A stretch of 27,108 bases of DNA, taken from an uncultured Dialister sp. GTDB taxonomy: Bacteria; Bacillota; Negativicutes; Veillonellales; Dialisteraceae. The notes below the pieces were generated by a model that was given only the letters and a program-made list of their open reading frames with translations, did no database searches and was not told where the DNA came from. Shown in pieces: positions 1-7,007 of the stretch. Where the stretch lies: assembly GCA_900545365.1 (NCBI GenBank), contig UQYL01000019.1, positions 1 through 27,108 on the forward strand, given 5' to 3'. Position numbers and translations under genes: made by a program. Each line of letters begins with the position of its first letter. Within the stretch, counting starts at the first letter, position 1.

Positions 1-122
1 GGGAAGGCCCGCGTCACGCCGAGGGGAAAGGAGAAGACCGGGGAGAGAAGAACGGTGAGCGCCGTCACGACGGCGGAGAAGACCATGGTGCGGAGCATGT
101 CCGGCTGTGTATCTGAATGCAT
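1..122 (-). CDS. ECF transporter S component, ThiW-like (5' part only)
   Basis: Only the first 40 codons lie in the window; the rest runs off the left edge. The start is ATG at 122-120 with a strong ribosome site (AGGAGG) six bases upstream. The visible protein begins with a short polar stretch, then a hydrophobic helix (MVFSAVVTALTVLLSPVFSF) followed by PLGVTRAFP. A helix leading into a P-[LV]-G-x3-[KR]-x-FP signature is typical, as I remember it, of ThiW, the substrate-binding membrane subunit of an energy-coupling-factor transporter thought to import the thiazole precursor of thiamine. Other ECF S components (BioY, PanT-like) start similarly, so the substrate is uncertain. The gene diverges from the alanyl-tRNA editing gene. 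The 128 bases between the two starts show no thiamine-pyrophosphate riboswitch that I can recognise. Confidence 0.6.
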   Translation of the reverse strand, partial: MHSDTQPDMLRTMVFSAVVTALTVLLSPVFSFPLGVTRAF

Positions 123-185
123 AGGCGCCTCCTGAAAATGCTTTTATCCGTATGATAGCACGATTCCCGGGAAAGCGGCAGCATT

Positions 186-215
186 TTGCGGGGGCTTTCG
201 GAAAAATGGTATGAT
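186..215 (+). promoter_or_regulatory. Sigma-A type promoter for the alanyl-tRNA editing gene
   Basis: TTGCGG (186-191), an 18-base spacer and TATGAT (210-215). The -10 box overlaps a possible upstream ATG at 211, so that ATG cannot be the translation start of this transcript. This supports the start at 250, which has GGAGG seven bases before it. Confidence 0.5.
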
Positions 216-249
216 ACGGCAGAACAGCTGCGTGAATGGAGGAATGACG

Positions 250-1422
250 ATGGCGGAAGAAATGCATGAACTTTTTTACCGTGACGGGTACGCGCGGGAA
301 TTTGACGCGAAGGTGCTGCGGTGCGAAAAGGAGAAAAAGGGATTTGCCGTGGTGCTGGACGACACGGCTTTTTATCCGGAAGGCGGCGGACAGCCTGCCG
401 ATCAGGGGACGCTCGGCGGCGTCCGTGTGACGGATGTGAAGCGCCGCGGCGGGGAGATCGTCCATTATACGGACGGACCGCTTCCGGAGGGCGCTTCCGT
501 GCGGGGAGAGATCGACTGGGAGCGGCGTTTTTCTCATATGCAGAATCATTCCGGGGAGCACATCGTATCCGGTCTGATCCACCGGCTTTTCGGCTGGGAC
601 AATGTGGGATTTCATATGGGGGAGACGGTCACTGTCGATTTCAACGGCCCCATGACATGGGAGGACGCGCTTCGCGTCGAAGCGGCGGCGAACGCTGTCA
701 TCTGGGAAAACAGGGAGACGGAGATCTTCTTCCCTTCTCCGGAAGAGCTGGCGGCGCTGGAGTACCGAAGCAAAAAGGCGCTGACCGGGGCGGTGCGCAT
801 CGTGGCTTTCCCCGGGGCGGACGTGTGCGCCTGCTGCGGGACGCATGTGCGCCGCGCCGGAGAGATCGGCGTCATCAAGATCCTTTCGCTCATGAATCAC
901 AGGGGCGGCGTCCGGCTGGAGCTGCTCTGCGGGAAGGCGGCGCTGGCCTATATGGACGGCGTCATGGAGAATAACGGGGAGATCGCGCGGCTCCTCTCGG
1001 TGAAGCCGCGGCAGACCGCGGAGGCGGTAAGGAAAGAAATGGCCGCCGCCACGGAGGAGCGGCAGAAGCTGGCGGATATGAGCCGGAACTATTTCCGCCT
1101 CCGCGCGGCCATGCTCCCGCGGGAGGGGATCGCCGTGGATTTCGAAGAGGATCTGTCGCCGTGGGCGCTCCGCAAAGGGGCGGAGACGCTCCTGGAAGAG
1201 GGCGGGGCGCCGGTCTATGTGCTCCTGTCCGGCGGGGACGGATGTTTCCGCTATGTCATCGCCTCGGGAAAAGGCGGCGCGCGGGCGCTGGGACAGGCGC
1301 TGAACAAGCGGCTCCGGGGCCGCGGCGGCGGATCGGATGAGCTGGTGCAGGGGCAGTTCTCCGCGGCGAGGGAAGAAATCGAAGCGGCGCTCCGGGAAAC
1401 GCTGGCGGAGGCCGGGCTGTGA
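250..1422 (+). CDS. Alanyl-tRNA editing protein (AlaX-L type, with DHHA1-like domain)
   Basis: A free-standing editing enzyme, 390 residues, that hydrolyses Ser or Gly wrongly attached to tRNA-Ala in the cytoplasm. It has the AlaRS editing fold without the synthetase domain. An N-terminal beta-barrel carries FYPEGGGQPADQG near residues 42-53. The zinc ligands are HSGEH (His100, His104) and Cys195-x3-His199 in CACCGTH. The C-terminal ~100 residues (ending around GRGGGSDELVQGQ) resemble the DHHA1 domain that helps bind tRNA. The start at 250 was chosen because GGAGG at 238-242 is seven bases upstream; the ATG at 244 is too close to it and the one at 211 lies in the promoter. The stop overlaps the next start, so the two genes are probably translationally coupled. 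The function call is firm; the tRNA specificity is inferred from the family. Confidence 0.9.
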   Translation: MAEEMHELFYRDGYAREFDAKVLRCEKEKKGFAVVLDDTAFYPEGGGQPADQGTLGGVRVTDVKRRGGEIVHYTDGPLPEGASVRGEIDWERRFSHMQNHSGEHIVSGLIHRLFGWDNVGFHMGETVTVDFNGPMTWEDALRVEAAANAVIWENRETEIFFPSPEELAALEYRSKKALTGAVRIVAFPGADVCACCGTHVRRAGEIGVIKILSLMNHRGGVRLELLCGKAALAYMDGVMENNGEIARLLSVKPRQTAEAVRKEMAAATEERQKLADMSRNYFRLRAAMLPREGIAVDFEEDLSPWALRKGAETLLEEGGAPVYVLLSGGDGCFRYVIASGKGGARALGQALNKRLRGRGGGSDELVQGQFSAAREEIEAALRETLAEAGL

Positions 1423-2084
1423 GCGGCAGGGAACCGGAGGTCATTTACAAGGACGTGCGCCGCATGTACATCCGCGTCCTTCGGGATCGGACCGTGCGTG
1501 TCACCGTGCCTTTCGGCGTTCCGGAAGAAAAATGGCGGGCTTTGGTGGAGAGCCGCCGGGAATGGATCGAAAAGGCAGCGGCCCGTTTCCCGGAGAGAAA
1601 GGAATATTTATATACCGATGGAGAGACTCACTGGCTCCTCGGGCGGAAAGTCATTCTCCGTGTGCGCCGGGGCAGCGAAAATGCCTGCCGCATCCGGGAC
1701 GATGAAGCGCTTATGACGGTGAGGAGCAGCCGCACGGACAGGGAGAAGTTACTCGCCGCGTGCTGGGCGCGGGAGCTCTCGGCGGTGCTGTCCATGCTCA
1801 TCGAAGAGTGGGCTCCGAAAATGGGCGTTCATCCGGCGGGATTTACCATCCGGCGTATGCGGGGCCGCTGGGGGAGCTGCGATCTCCGCACGGGCGCTCT
1901 CACATTCGCGCTCGACCTCTCGGCAAAACCCGTCGCCTGCATCGAGTCCGTTGCTGTTCATGAGCTCAATCATCTGTTGGAAGGCCCGCACAGCGTCCGT
2001 TTCCGCCGCCTCATGACCCGCTGGCTGCCTGATTGGAAGGCGAGAAAAGAGAGGCTCACGTCTTTTCCCCGTGAATTTGAATGA
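1419..2084 (+). CDS. YgjP/DUF45-family zinc metallopeptidase (M48-like)
   Basis: A 221-residue protein with the gluzincin motif HELNH at residues 181-185 and a third conserved His at 191 (GPHS). It is preceded by RGRWGSC near 149-154, the hallmark of the YgjP/DUF45 (SprT-like) family. His181 and His185 would bind zinc, Glu182 would be the catalytic base, and His191 the third ligand. There is no signal peptide or membrane segment, so it is cytoplasmic. The start is GTG at 1419, overlapping the TGA of the upstream gene, with GGAGG (1407-1411) seven bases before it. The physiological substrate of this family is unknown. It is last in a two-gene operon, followed by a terminator. Confidence 0.88.
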   Translation: MSGREPEVIYKDVRRMYIRVLRDRTVRVTVPFGVPEEKWRALVESRREWIEKAAARFPERKEYLYTDGETHWLLGRKVILRVRRGSENACRIRDDEALMTVRSSRTDREKLLAACWARELSAVLSMLIEEWAPKMGVHPAGFTIRRMRGRWGSCDLRTGALTFALDLSAKPVACIESVAVHELNHLLEGPHSVRFRRLMTRWLPDWKARKERLTSFPREFE

Positions 2085-2101
2085 TACCCCCATACATTTC
2101 C

Positions 2102-2141
2102 CTTCCCGCATGACCGGCAGCGGTTCAGCGGGAAGTTTTTT
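2102..2141 (+). terminator. Intrinsic terminator of the editing protein/peptidase operon
   Basis: A perfect 8-bp stem CTTCCCGC (2102-2109) / GCGGGAAG (2128-2135) with an 18-base loop, followed by six T. Confidence 0.75.
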
Positions 2142-2223
2142 GTATGCGCCGGAAGGAAAAGTCCGAACGGCGGAAAAGGAAGTTCATTTATTTATTGAAG
2201 ATTTTTATGATAATATAGAAAAT

Positions 2224-2251
2224 TTGACAATAATAGAAGAGATGGTATGCT
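2224..2251 (+). promoter_or_regulatory. Strong sigma-A promoter for the cation transporter
   Basis: A consensus -35 TTGACA (2224-2229), 16-base spacer and -10 TATGCT (2246-2251), in an AT-rich stretch that stands out from the GC-rich surroundings. The predicted transcript starts near 2258, giving a leader of about 100 bases. Confidence 0.75.
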
Positions 2252-2259
2252 AAATATAG

Positions 2260-2279
2260 AAATACAATATACTGTATTT
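2260..2279. promoter_or_regulatory. Palindromic operator candidate at the transporter start site
   Basis: A perfect 7-bp inverted repeat AAATACA (2260-2266), six bases ATATAC, TGTATTT (2273-2279). It sits directly on the predicted transcription start of the cation transporter, where a bound repressor would block initiation. The protein that binds is not known; a metal-responsive repressor is a guess from the gene it controls. Confidence 0.45.
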
Positions 2280-2360
2280 TGCGGAAGGGAGAAGGAGCCA
2301 TCAAATCTGTAGAAAGCGGAATGTGAGAACAGGAAGGGATTTTCAGACTTGGAGGCTTTT

Positions 2361-3299
2361 ATGTGTACAATAAAACAAAAAATGGAGCAGCGGCTCCTGA
2401 CGCAGTCGGCTGCGGTGATGGGGACGATCGGTATTGCGGGGCTCGCGCTGGGGATACTGAGCGATTCGCGGGCGGTGCTGGCTGACGGGCTTTTTTCATG
2501 CCTCGCCGTCATCATCAAGCTGCTCATGCTGGGCACGTCCCGGCTGATTTCAAAGGAAACGAGCGTCCGTTTCCAGTTCGGATACTGGCAGATGGAGCCG
2601 CTCGTGCTCTTCACGGAAGGCGTTTTCACCATGTTCGTGGTGGCCTATGCGGCGGCTGCGGGCGTGCAGGGCATCCTTGCGGGAGGGCGGAATGTAGACT
2701 TCGGCCTGGCGGTGTATTACGGGCTCTTCTTCATGATCATGTCCGCGGGATTTTATACGCACCTGAAGCGGCAGAACCGGAAACTGAAATCGAATCTGGT
2801 GCATTTTGACAATGTGAGCTGGTACATCGATCTGGTGCTGGCGGCGGGGCTGATGGTGTCTTTCGCGGCGGCGTGGGCGCTGGCGCAGACGGGATACGGG
2901 GCGTACGCGAGATATGCGGATCCGCTCATCATGCTGGTGCTTTCGCTCCACATGGCGGTGCCGGCGTACCGCATCCTCGCGCCGTCGTTCCGGCAGATCC
3001 TCGGCGCGGCTCCCGCGGAGCTGCATGAACGGGTACAGCAGGTCATGGACGAGAGCCTCGCGCGGTACGGCTTCAAGGATTATGTATCCAGCGTGCAGCA
3101 GTATGGAAATACGAAGATCATCGAGATCGATATCCTGCTGGGCAGGGATTTTCCCGCGCAGACCGTGGAGGAACTGGACGCGATCCGGGAGAGCATTGAT
3201 GAGAAACTGGGCTATCCCGACAGCCAGCAGTGGCTGACCATCAATTTCACTGCGTCCCGCCGGTGGATGGCCAGGGATTATCTTTTAAATGAGTCATGA
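2361..3299 (+). CDS. Cation diffusion facilitator family transporter (COG3965-like)
   Basis: A 312-residue inner-membrane protein of the CDF superfamily, which exports divalent metals (Zn, Co, Cd, Mn, Fe) by proton antiport. Hydrophobic helices fall roughly at 17-33, 38-58, 80-103, 115-131, 155-175 and 186-204, followed by a cytoplasmic domain (about 215-300) with the ferredoxin-like pattern of CDF C-termini. FQFGYWQMEPL (71-81) is typical of the COG3965 branch. The usual tetrahedral metal site (D-x3-D in helix 2, H-x3-D in helix 5) appears here as D42-x3-S46 and S153-x3-D157, so two canonical ligands are replaced and the substrate cannot be assigned. The start is ATG 2361, five bases after GGAGG; an upstream TTG would overlap that site. 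The gene is monocistronic. Confidence 0.85.
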   Translation: MCTIKQKMEQRLLTQSAAVMGTIGIAGLALGILSDSRAVLADGLFSCLAVIIKLLMLGTSRLISKETSVRFQFGYWQMEPLVLFTEGVFTMFVVAYAAAAGVQGILAGGRNVDFGLAVYYGLFFMIMSAGFYTHLKRQNRKLKSNLVHFDNVSWYIDLVLAAGLMVSFAAAWALAQTGYGAYARYADPLIMLVLSLHMAVPAYRILAPSFRQILGAAPAELHERVQQVMDESLARYGFKDYVSSVQQYGNTKIIEIDILLGRDFPAQTVEELDAIRESIDEKLGYPDSQQWLTINFTASRRWMARDYLLNES

Positions 3300-3303
3300 G
3301 AAG

Positions 3304-3327
3304 CAGGCGTTTCGGCGCCTGTTTTTT
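3304..3327 (+). terminator. Intrinsic terminator after the cation transporter
   Basis: Stem CAGGCG (3304-3309) / CGCCTG (3316-3321) with loop TTTCGG, followed by TTTTTT. Confidence 0.75.
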
Positions 3328-3331
3328 CTTG

Positions 3332-3340
3332 TGATACAAT
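3332..3340 (+). promoter_or_regulatory. Extended -10 promoter of the HAD hydrolase gene
   Basis: TG-A-TACAAT (3332-3340) matches an extended -10 element. No good -35 is visible upstream because that space holds the preceding terminator. Confidence 0.4.
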
Positions 3341-3372
3341 AAAAGAAATTTCAGCGGCGATCGGGGGATGAA

Positions 3373-4506
3373 ATGAAAAAGATCATTTTTGATGTGGACG
3401 GTGTGCTGCTCAGCGAGGAGCATTATTACGATGTGTCCGGGCTGACGGTGTGGGAGATCCTCTACGGCAGGGCATACATGGGGCTGCCGTCGGAGCGGGA
3501 AGATTTTGTGCCCGCCGCGGTGACAGACGGCCAGACCGCGGCGATCCGGCAGGCGGTGTGGGGCGGAGACCGGCTCCTTGCGTGGCTTCGCGGAAAAGGG
3601 CTCAATTCGAACTGGGATATGGTCCATGCCTGGCTGATCACGGCTTTCTGGCTGATGGCGGAAGAGTATCAGCGGCGGACCGGCGGCGATGTGCTGCCTC
3701 TGTCTTTCCGGACGGAGAGCGATTTCCGCCGGGCCGGGATGGAACTCATGGGGCTGCCCGTGCCGAAGGCGGACGCTGTGCTGGCCCGCTGGGAAGTATC
3801 CGTGCCGGAGACCGCGGAGGGCGCGGCGGTGATCCGCGCGTTGGCGGAAGCGATGCGGCCGGCGTTCGGTGAGATCCCCGAATGGACGGCTGCCGGGTCT
3901 GATTTCAGCCGCATGTGCGCGGAAGCCTTTCAGTTGTGGTATCTCGGCGACGACGGATTCATCGCGAGAAACCGCCGGCTGCCTGTGAGCGGGGGCAAGA
4001 AGGGATTTCTGCGGAAAGAGCAGCCGCTGGCGCCGGCGGGGGAAATCCTTGCGCTCTTTCGGCGGCTGAAGGCGGAGGGCTGGGAGCTCGCCGTGGCGAC
4101 GGGCCGCTCCCGGGAAGAGACGGAGATTCCTTTCCGTCAGTTCGGCTGGCATGAAGAATTCGATCCGCTCTTCATCGCCTCGGGAAGCGACGCGTGGGAA
4201 GCGTCGAAAAAACTGGGCGGCGTTTTCCTGGACAAGCCGCATCCTTTCCTCTATGAATGCGCGGCCTACGGCCGCCGTTCCGAGGCGTACAGGGAGTATG
4301 CGGCGGGAGCTGTCAGACCGGCGGCTGGGGATGAGATCTGGGTGATCGGCGATTCGGAAGCGGACAGGCTCGGCGCGGAAGCGGCAGGGTTCCGGTTCCT
4401 CGGCGTTCTGACCGGACTCGAAGGAACGCGGGCGGCAGAGCATTTCCGCCGGGCCGGGGTGCCCGCAGCGGAACGGGTGACTGCGATAGAACAGATTGTG
4501 GGATAA
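3373..4506 (+). CDS. HAD-superfamily hydrolase with a large helical cap
   Basis: A 377-residue soluble phosphatase-type protein. All four HAD motifs are present: motif I D7-V-D9-G-V (nucleophile and acid/base), motif II in VATGRS (Thr243), motif III Lys288 in FLDKPHP, and motif IV GDSEAD (Asp327, Asp331) for Mg. Between motifs I and II lie about 200 residues, mostly predicted helix. This is much longer than the usual C1 cap of small phosphatases, so the substrate pocket is probably unlike that of phosphoglycolate phosphatase. No known specific family is recognised and the substrate is unknown. ATG 3373 follows a GGGGGA site. The gene stands alone between its own promoter and a bidirectional terminator. 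Confidence 0.82.
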   Translation: MKKIIFDVDGVLLSEEHYYDVSGLTVWEILYGRAYMGLPSEREDFVPAAVTDGQTAAIRQAVWGGDRLLAWLRGKGLNSNWDMVHAWLITAFWLMAEEYQRRTGGDVLPLSFRTESDFRRAGMELMGLPVPKADAVLARWEVSVPETAEGAAVIRALAEAMRPAFGEIPEWTAAGSDFSRMCAEAFQLWYLGDDGFIARNRRLPVSGGKKGFLRKEQPLAPAGEILALFRRLKAEGWELAVATGRSREETEIPFRQFGWHEEFDPLFIASGSDAWEASKKLGGVFLDKPHPFLYECAAYGRRSEAYREYAAGAVRPAAGDEIWVIGDSEADRLGAEAAGFRFLGVLTGLEGTRAAEHFRRAGVPAAERVTAIEQIVG

Positions 4507-4549
4507 AAAAAGACCGGTGCGGCAGATGAGCACCGGTCTTTTCTTTTTT
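4505..4549. terminator. Bidirectional terminator between convergent genes
   Basis: A perfect 10-bp stem AAGACCGGTG (4510-4519) / CACCGGTCTT (4531-4540), with A-run before and T-run after. It can end the HAD transcript rightwards and the HD-protein transcript leftwards. Confidence 0.85.
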
Positions 4550-5125
4550 CAGAGCGTTCCCTGAAGGCCGATCGCAGGCGCGGCTTCCCGCATCCCGGCG
4601 ATCGTTTCACGGATGACGTCGTCCAGCGTCATGCCGAGCATCTCGCATCCTTGGCGGATCAGATCACGGTTGACGCCGGCGGCGAAAGATTTGTCTTTGA
4701 ATTTTTTCTTTACCGATTTCACTTCCAGATCGAGGACGCTCCGCGAGGGACGCATGAGGCAGAGCGCGTAAATGAGTCCTGTCAGTTCGTCAATGGTGAA
4801 GAGCGTTTTTTCCATGGCGCTCTCCGGGCGGACATCCGTGCAGAGTCCCCAGGCGTGGCTCTGCATGGCGCGGATGTACAGCTCGTCAATGCCGCGGGCG
4901 CGCATGATCTCCGCGGCTTTCGCGCAGTGTTCGCCGGGGAATTTTTCCCAGTCCAGGTCGTGCAGAAGCCCGGCCGCGCCCCAGATGTCTTCATCCTCTC
5001 CGGCGAGGCGGGCAAAATGGCGCATCACCGCTTCCACTGTCAGAGCGTGGCGGCGGAGGGCGGCGGTTTCCGTGTATTCCGTGAGCAGCGCCCAGGCTTC
5101 TTCTCTCGCTAATTTTTTTTACCAT
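4549..5125 (-). CDS. HD-domain phosphohydrolase, frame interrupted at an A8 run
   Basis: The protein matches the small soluble HD-domain hydrolases annotated as HDIG proteins: LLHDLDWEKF, EHCAKAAEIM, SHAWG. The uninterrupted frame begins only at a GTG (5037) and would lack the first metal-binding His. Upstream in the same frame the similarity continues as REEAWALLTEY and RRHALTVEAV, supplying that His. The natural start is ATG 5125-5123, seven bases after AAAGGAG, but the eight A residues (5120-5113) put it one base out of frame; as read it would end after about 45 codons. With seven A the protein is 191 residues, with His26 and His55-Asp56. It is therefore a frameshift mutation, a sequencing error, a phase-variable tract or a slippage site. 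The substrate is unknown; the family hydrolyses nucleotides and other phosphates. Confidence 0.78.
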
Positions 5126-5143
5126 AGAAGGTCTCCTTTCCGT

Positions 5144-5196
5144 ACCGGACAGCTTGCGCGCCGTTCCGCGGGCATTTTATAATGAAACTGTCCGGT
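5144..5196. promoter_or_regulatory. 9-bp inverted repeat bracketing a divergent promoter
   Basis: ACCGGACAG (5144-5152) and CTGTCCGGT (5188-5196) are perfect inverted copies 44 bases apart start to start, about four helical turns. The left arm ends just before the rightward -35; the right arm lies in the leftward promoter spacer. The best candidate binder is the adjacent XRE-cupin regulator; this is inference. Confidence 0.5.
5154..5183 (+). promoter_or_regulatory. Promoter of the XRE-cupin regulator
   Basis: TTGCGC (5154-5159), 18-base spacer, consensus TATAAT (5178-5183). It leaves a leader of about 100 bases before ATG 5294. A second possibility, TTGGCT (5240-5245) with TATAAA (5265-5270), has a long 19-base spacer. 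Confidence 0.55.
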
Positions 5197-5204
5197 GTTT
5201 GAAA
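5176..5204 (-). promoter_or_regulatory. Promoter of the HD-domain gene
   Basis: Reading leftwards, TTTCAA (5204-5199), 17 bases, TATAAA (5181-5176). Its -10 overlaps the -10 of the rightward promoter, so the two promoters probably compete for polymerase. The -35 is weak. Confidence 0.4.
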
Positions 5205-5293
5205 TACAGAATGAATGTCAGAAAAAGTGAACACTCGTGTTGGCTATATTACATGATCGCTCGATATAAAATACAATATGGAGGATATACCGA

Positions 5294-5845
5294 ATGGAAC
5301 CGGGTAAGATCATTGCGGAAAATATGAGCGCGCTCCGAAGGGAACGGGGAATGTCTCTGGGGGACTTGTCGCGGGCCTGCGGGATCAGCAAGGCCGTCCT
5401 GTCGGAGATGGAAAGGGGCGCGGGGAACCCCACGGTGAATACGATCTGGAAGATCGCCAACGGTCTTCAGGTGCCGTATACGCGCCTGCTGGAGCAGGGG
5501 GAGCGGGAGCCTGCCGTCGTCCGCCGGGAGGATGTGGGCGAGCAGCGGGACGGGGACGATTACCGTATCCGCTGTTATTTCCCCCGTACGGCGGAACGGA
5601 ATTTTGAGTTTTTTTACGCGGAGCTTGAAGAGGGAGCAGCGCATGCCACGGTGGGGCATTCCCGGCGGTCGCAGGAATATGTGTACGTGCTGCGCGGCGC
5701 GCTCGCCGTGCGCGCGGGCGGCGGAGAATGGGCGCTTCGCGAGGGGGATGCGCTCAGGTTCGCCGAAGCGTCCGTTCCTCACAAGTATGTCAACCGGGAC
5801 AGCGGGCGCACGGAATTTATCGTCGTCAATTATTATCCGTACTGA
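5294..5845 (+). CDS. XRE-family transcriptional regulator with C-terminal cupin
   Basis: A 183-residue cytoplasmic regulator. Residues 6-66 form a lambda-repressor-like helix-turn-helix (MSLGDLSRACGISKAVLSEM followed by RGAGNPTVNTIWKIANGL). Residues about 105-181 form a small cupin beta-barrel (HATVGHSRRSQEYVYVLRG, LREGDALRF, PHKYVN) that probably senses a small ligand. This architecture matches the HipB/PuuR-like XRE-cupin group, which often regulates amino-acid, polyamine or sugar-acid genes; the ligand here is unknown. GGAGG lies nine bases before ATG 5294. It is divergent from the HD-domain gene across a promoter region bracketed by a 9-bp inverted repeat, which suggests it controls itself and that neighbour. 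It is followed by its own terminator. Confidence 0.88.
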   Translation: MEPGKIIAENMSALRRERGMSLGDLSRACGISKAVLSEMERGAGNPTVNTIWKIANGLQVPYTRLLEQGEREPAVVRREDVGEQRDGDDYRIRCYFPRTAERNFEFFYAELEEGAAHATVGHSRRSQEYVYVLRGALAVRAGGGEWALREGDALRFAEASVPHKYVNRDSGRTEFIVVNYYPY

Positions 5846-5855
5846 GGAGAGGAAG

Positions 5856-5880
5856 AGCTGCGCGGGAGCGCGGCTTTTTT
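5856..5880 (+). terminator. Intrinsic terminator after the XRE-cupin gene
   Basis: Stem AGCTGCGC (5856-5863) / GCGCGGCT (5868-5875) with one G-T pair, loop GGGA, then six T in all. Confidence 0.7.
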
Positions 5881-5996
5881 GGTGCCCGGCAGGGCGCGGT
5901 GACATGTAGAAAATGCGGCGTATTTCGCATATAATATAACAGATAGGCATAAAATAGGGATTTCAGCGGCGGAAAATAACAGTGAAGGAGGGCGGC

Positions 5997-7007
5997 ATGG
6001 GGTTTCTTTCTCATGTGTACGGACAGACACGGGTGAAAGCGGAGCTGTCCCGCCTTCTTGAGGAAGGGCGCCTGCCGCATACGATGATCTTTTACGGCGA
6101 GGAGGGCCTCGGAAAGACTACAGCCGCGCTCGACTTGGCGGGAACGCTCGCGGGAAAGGATATTTTTCAGGAAGCCGCTTCCTGGAATGATGAAGTGGCG
6201 GCGAAAGCGCCGGTGCTGACGGCTGCCGGGGACAGCGTCTGGTATATCCGCCCTTCCGGCATCGAGCTGCGTATCGATCAGCTGCGGCTCTTTCTGGATG
6301 CCATGCCGTCTTTCGGCGGCGCGCTCCATGTGTGCGTCATCGACGAAGCGCAGACCATGATGCCCGCGGCGGCGAATGTGATGCTGAAATCGCTGGAAGA
6401 GCCGCCGGAGAATGTGTACTTCATTCTCATTACCCATGATCTGGACGCGCTCCTGCCGACGATCGTTTCCCGGGCGGAGCGGTTTCCCTTTTTCCCGCTC
6501 AGCCGGGCGGACTATGAGGCGCTCGCCGCGGCGAGGCCGGAGGAATTTCATTTCGAGAGCCCCGAGGCGCTGGAAGAGGCGTTCTTCCTTTCCGAGGGAA
6601 ATCCGGGGATGACCCTGGAGATGTTCGGCGAGAGCGGCGCGCCGCAGCCGGATACGGCCATGGAATTCTGGGAACGGCTCACGGACAGCGGGACGCCTTT
6701 CTCGGAGGCGGCGTCTTCCGCGGCGGCGGACAGGAAAGAATTTCGGAAGATGCTTCGGTGGATGATTATGATCGGCCGCGATCTGATGGTGCTGTCGGAA
6801 GCGCCGGAAGCCGATCTGGCGCGGTGCCGCCGGGCGGAGGCGCGGGAGCGCCGCATCGCGCCCGCGTGGAGCGGCGGACGGGCGGAAGAAGCGCTGGAAG
6901 TGCTGAAACAGGCGGATGAAGCGTGCCGCCGGTATATTTCTGTGAAAAATATATGGGATATGATCCTGATTTCTTTGATTCGCATCCGGGAGGACAGGCA
7001 CAGATAG
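5997..7007 (+). CDS. holB: DNA polymerase III delta' subunit (clamp loader)
   Basis: A 336-residue AAA+ protein of the DnaX/HolB family; the delta' subunit helps load the beta clamp onto DNA. The N-terminus HVYGQ and HTMIFYGEEGLGKTT hold the Walker A loop (residues 34-41). VCVIDEAQ is the Walker B/DEXX region, followed by LKSLEEPPENVYFIL and SRAERFPF, the sensor and SRC-like region (SRA here). The four cysteines of the usual zinc module between Walker A and B are absent. The start ATG 5997 has AAGGAGG five bases upstream; an in-frame GTG at 5982 would overlap that site. It is directly followed by ricT, the order seen in Bacillus (holB-yaaT), which supports delta' rather than DnaX. A TATAAT at 5930-5935 may be its -10 box. 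Confidence 0.9.
   Translation: MGFLSHVYGQTRVKAELSRLLEEGRLPHTMIFYGEEGLGKTTAALDLAGTLAGKDIFQEAASWNDEVAAKAPVLTAAGDSVWYIRPSGIELRIDQLRLFLDAMPSFGGALHVCVIDEAQTMMPAAANVMLKSLEEPPENVYFILITHDLDALLPTIVSRAERFPFFPLSRADYEALAAARPEEFHFESPEALEEAFFLSEGNPGMTLEMFGESGAPQPDTAMEFWERLTDSGTPFSEAASSAAADRKEFRKMLRWMIMIGRDLMVLSEAPEADLARCRRAEARERRIAPAWSGGRAEEALEVLKQADEACRRYISVKNIWDMILISLIRIREDRHR

Noticed and set aside
211..249. Earlier ATG for the alanyl-tRNA editing protein
   Set aside because: It falls inside the -10 box of the promoter and has no ribosome site; ATG 250 has a well-spaced GGAGG.
3247..4533. 428-codon open frame antisense to the HAD gene
   Set aside because: The plus-strand frame has all four HAD motifs; the antisense product is Arg/Pro/His-rich without any known pattern.
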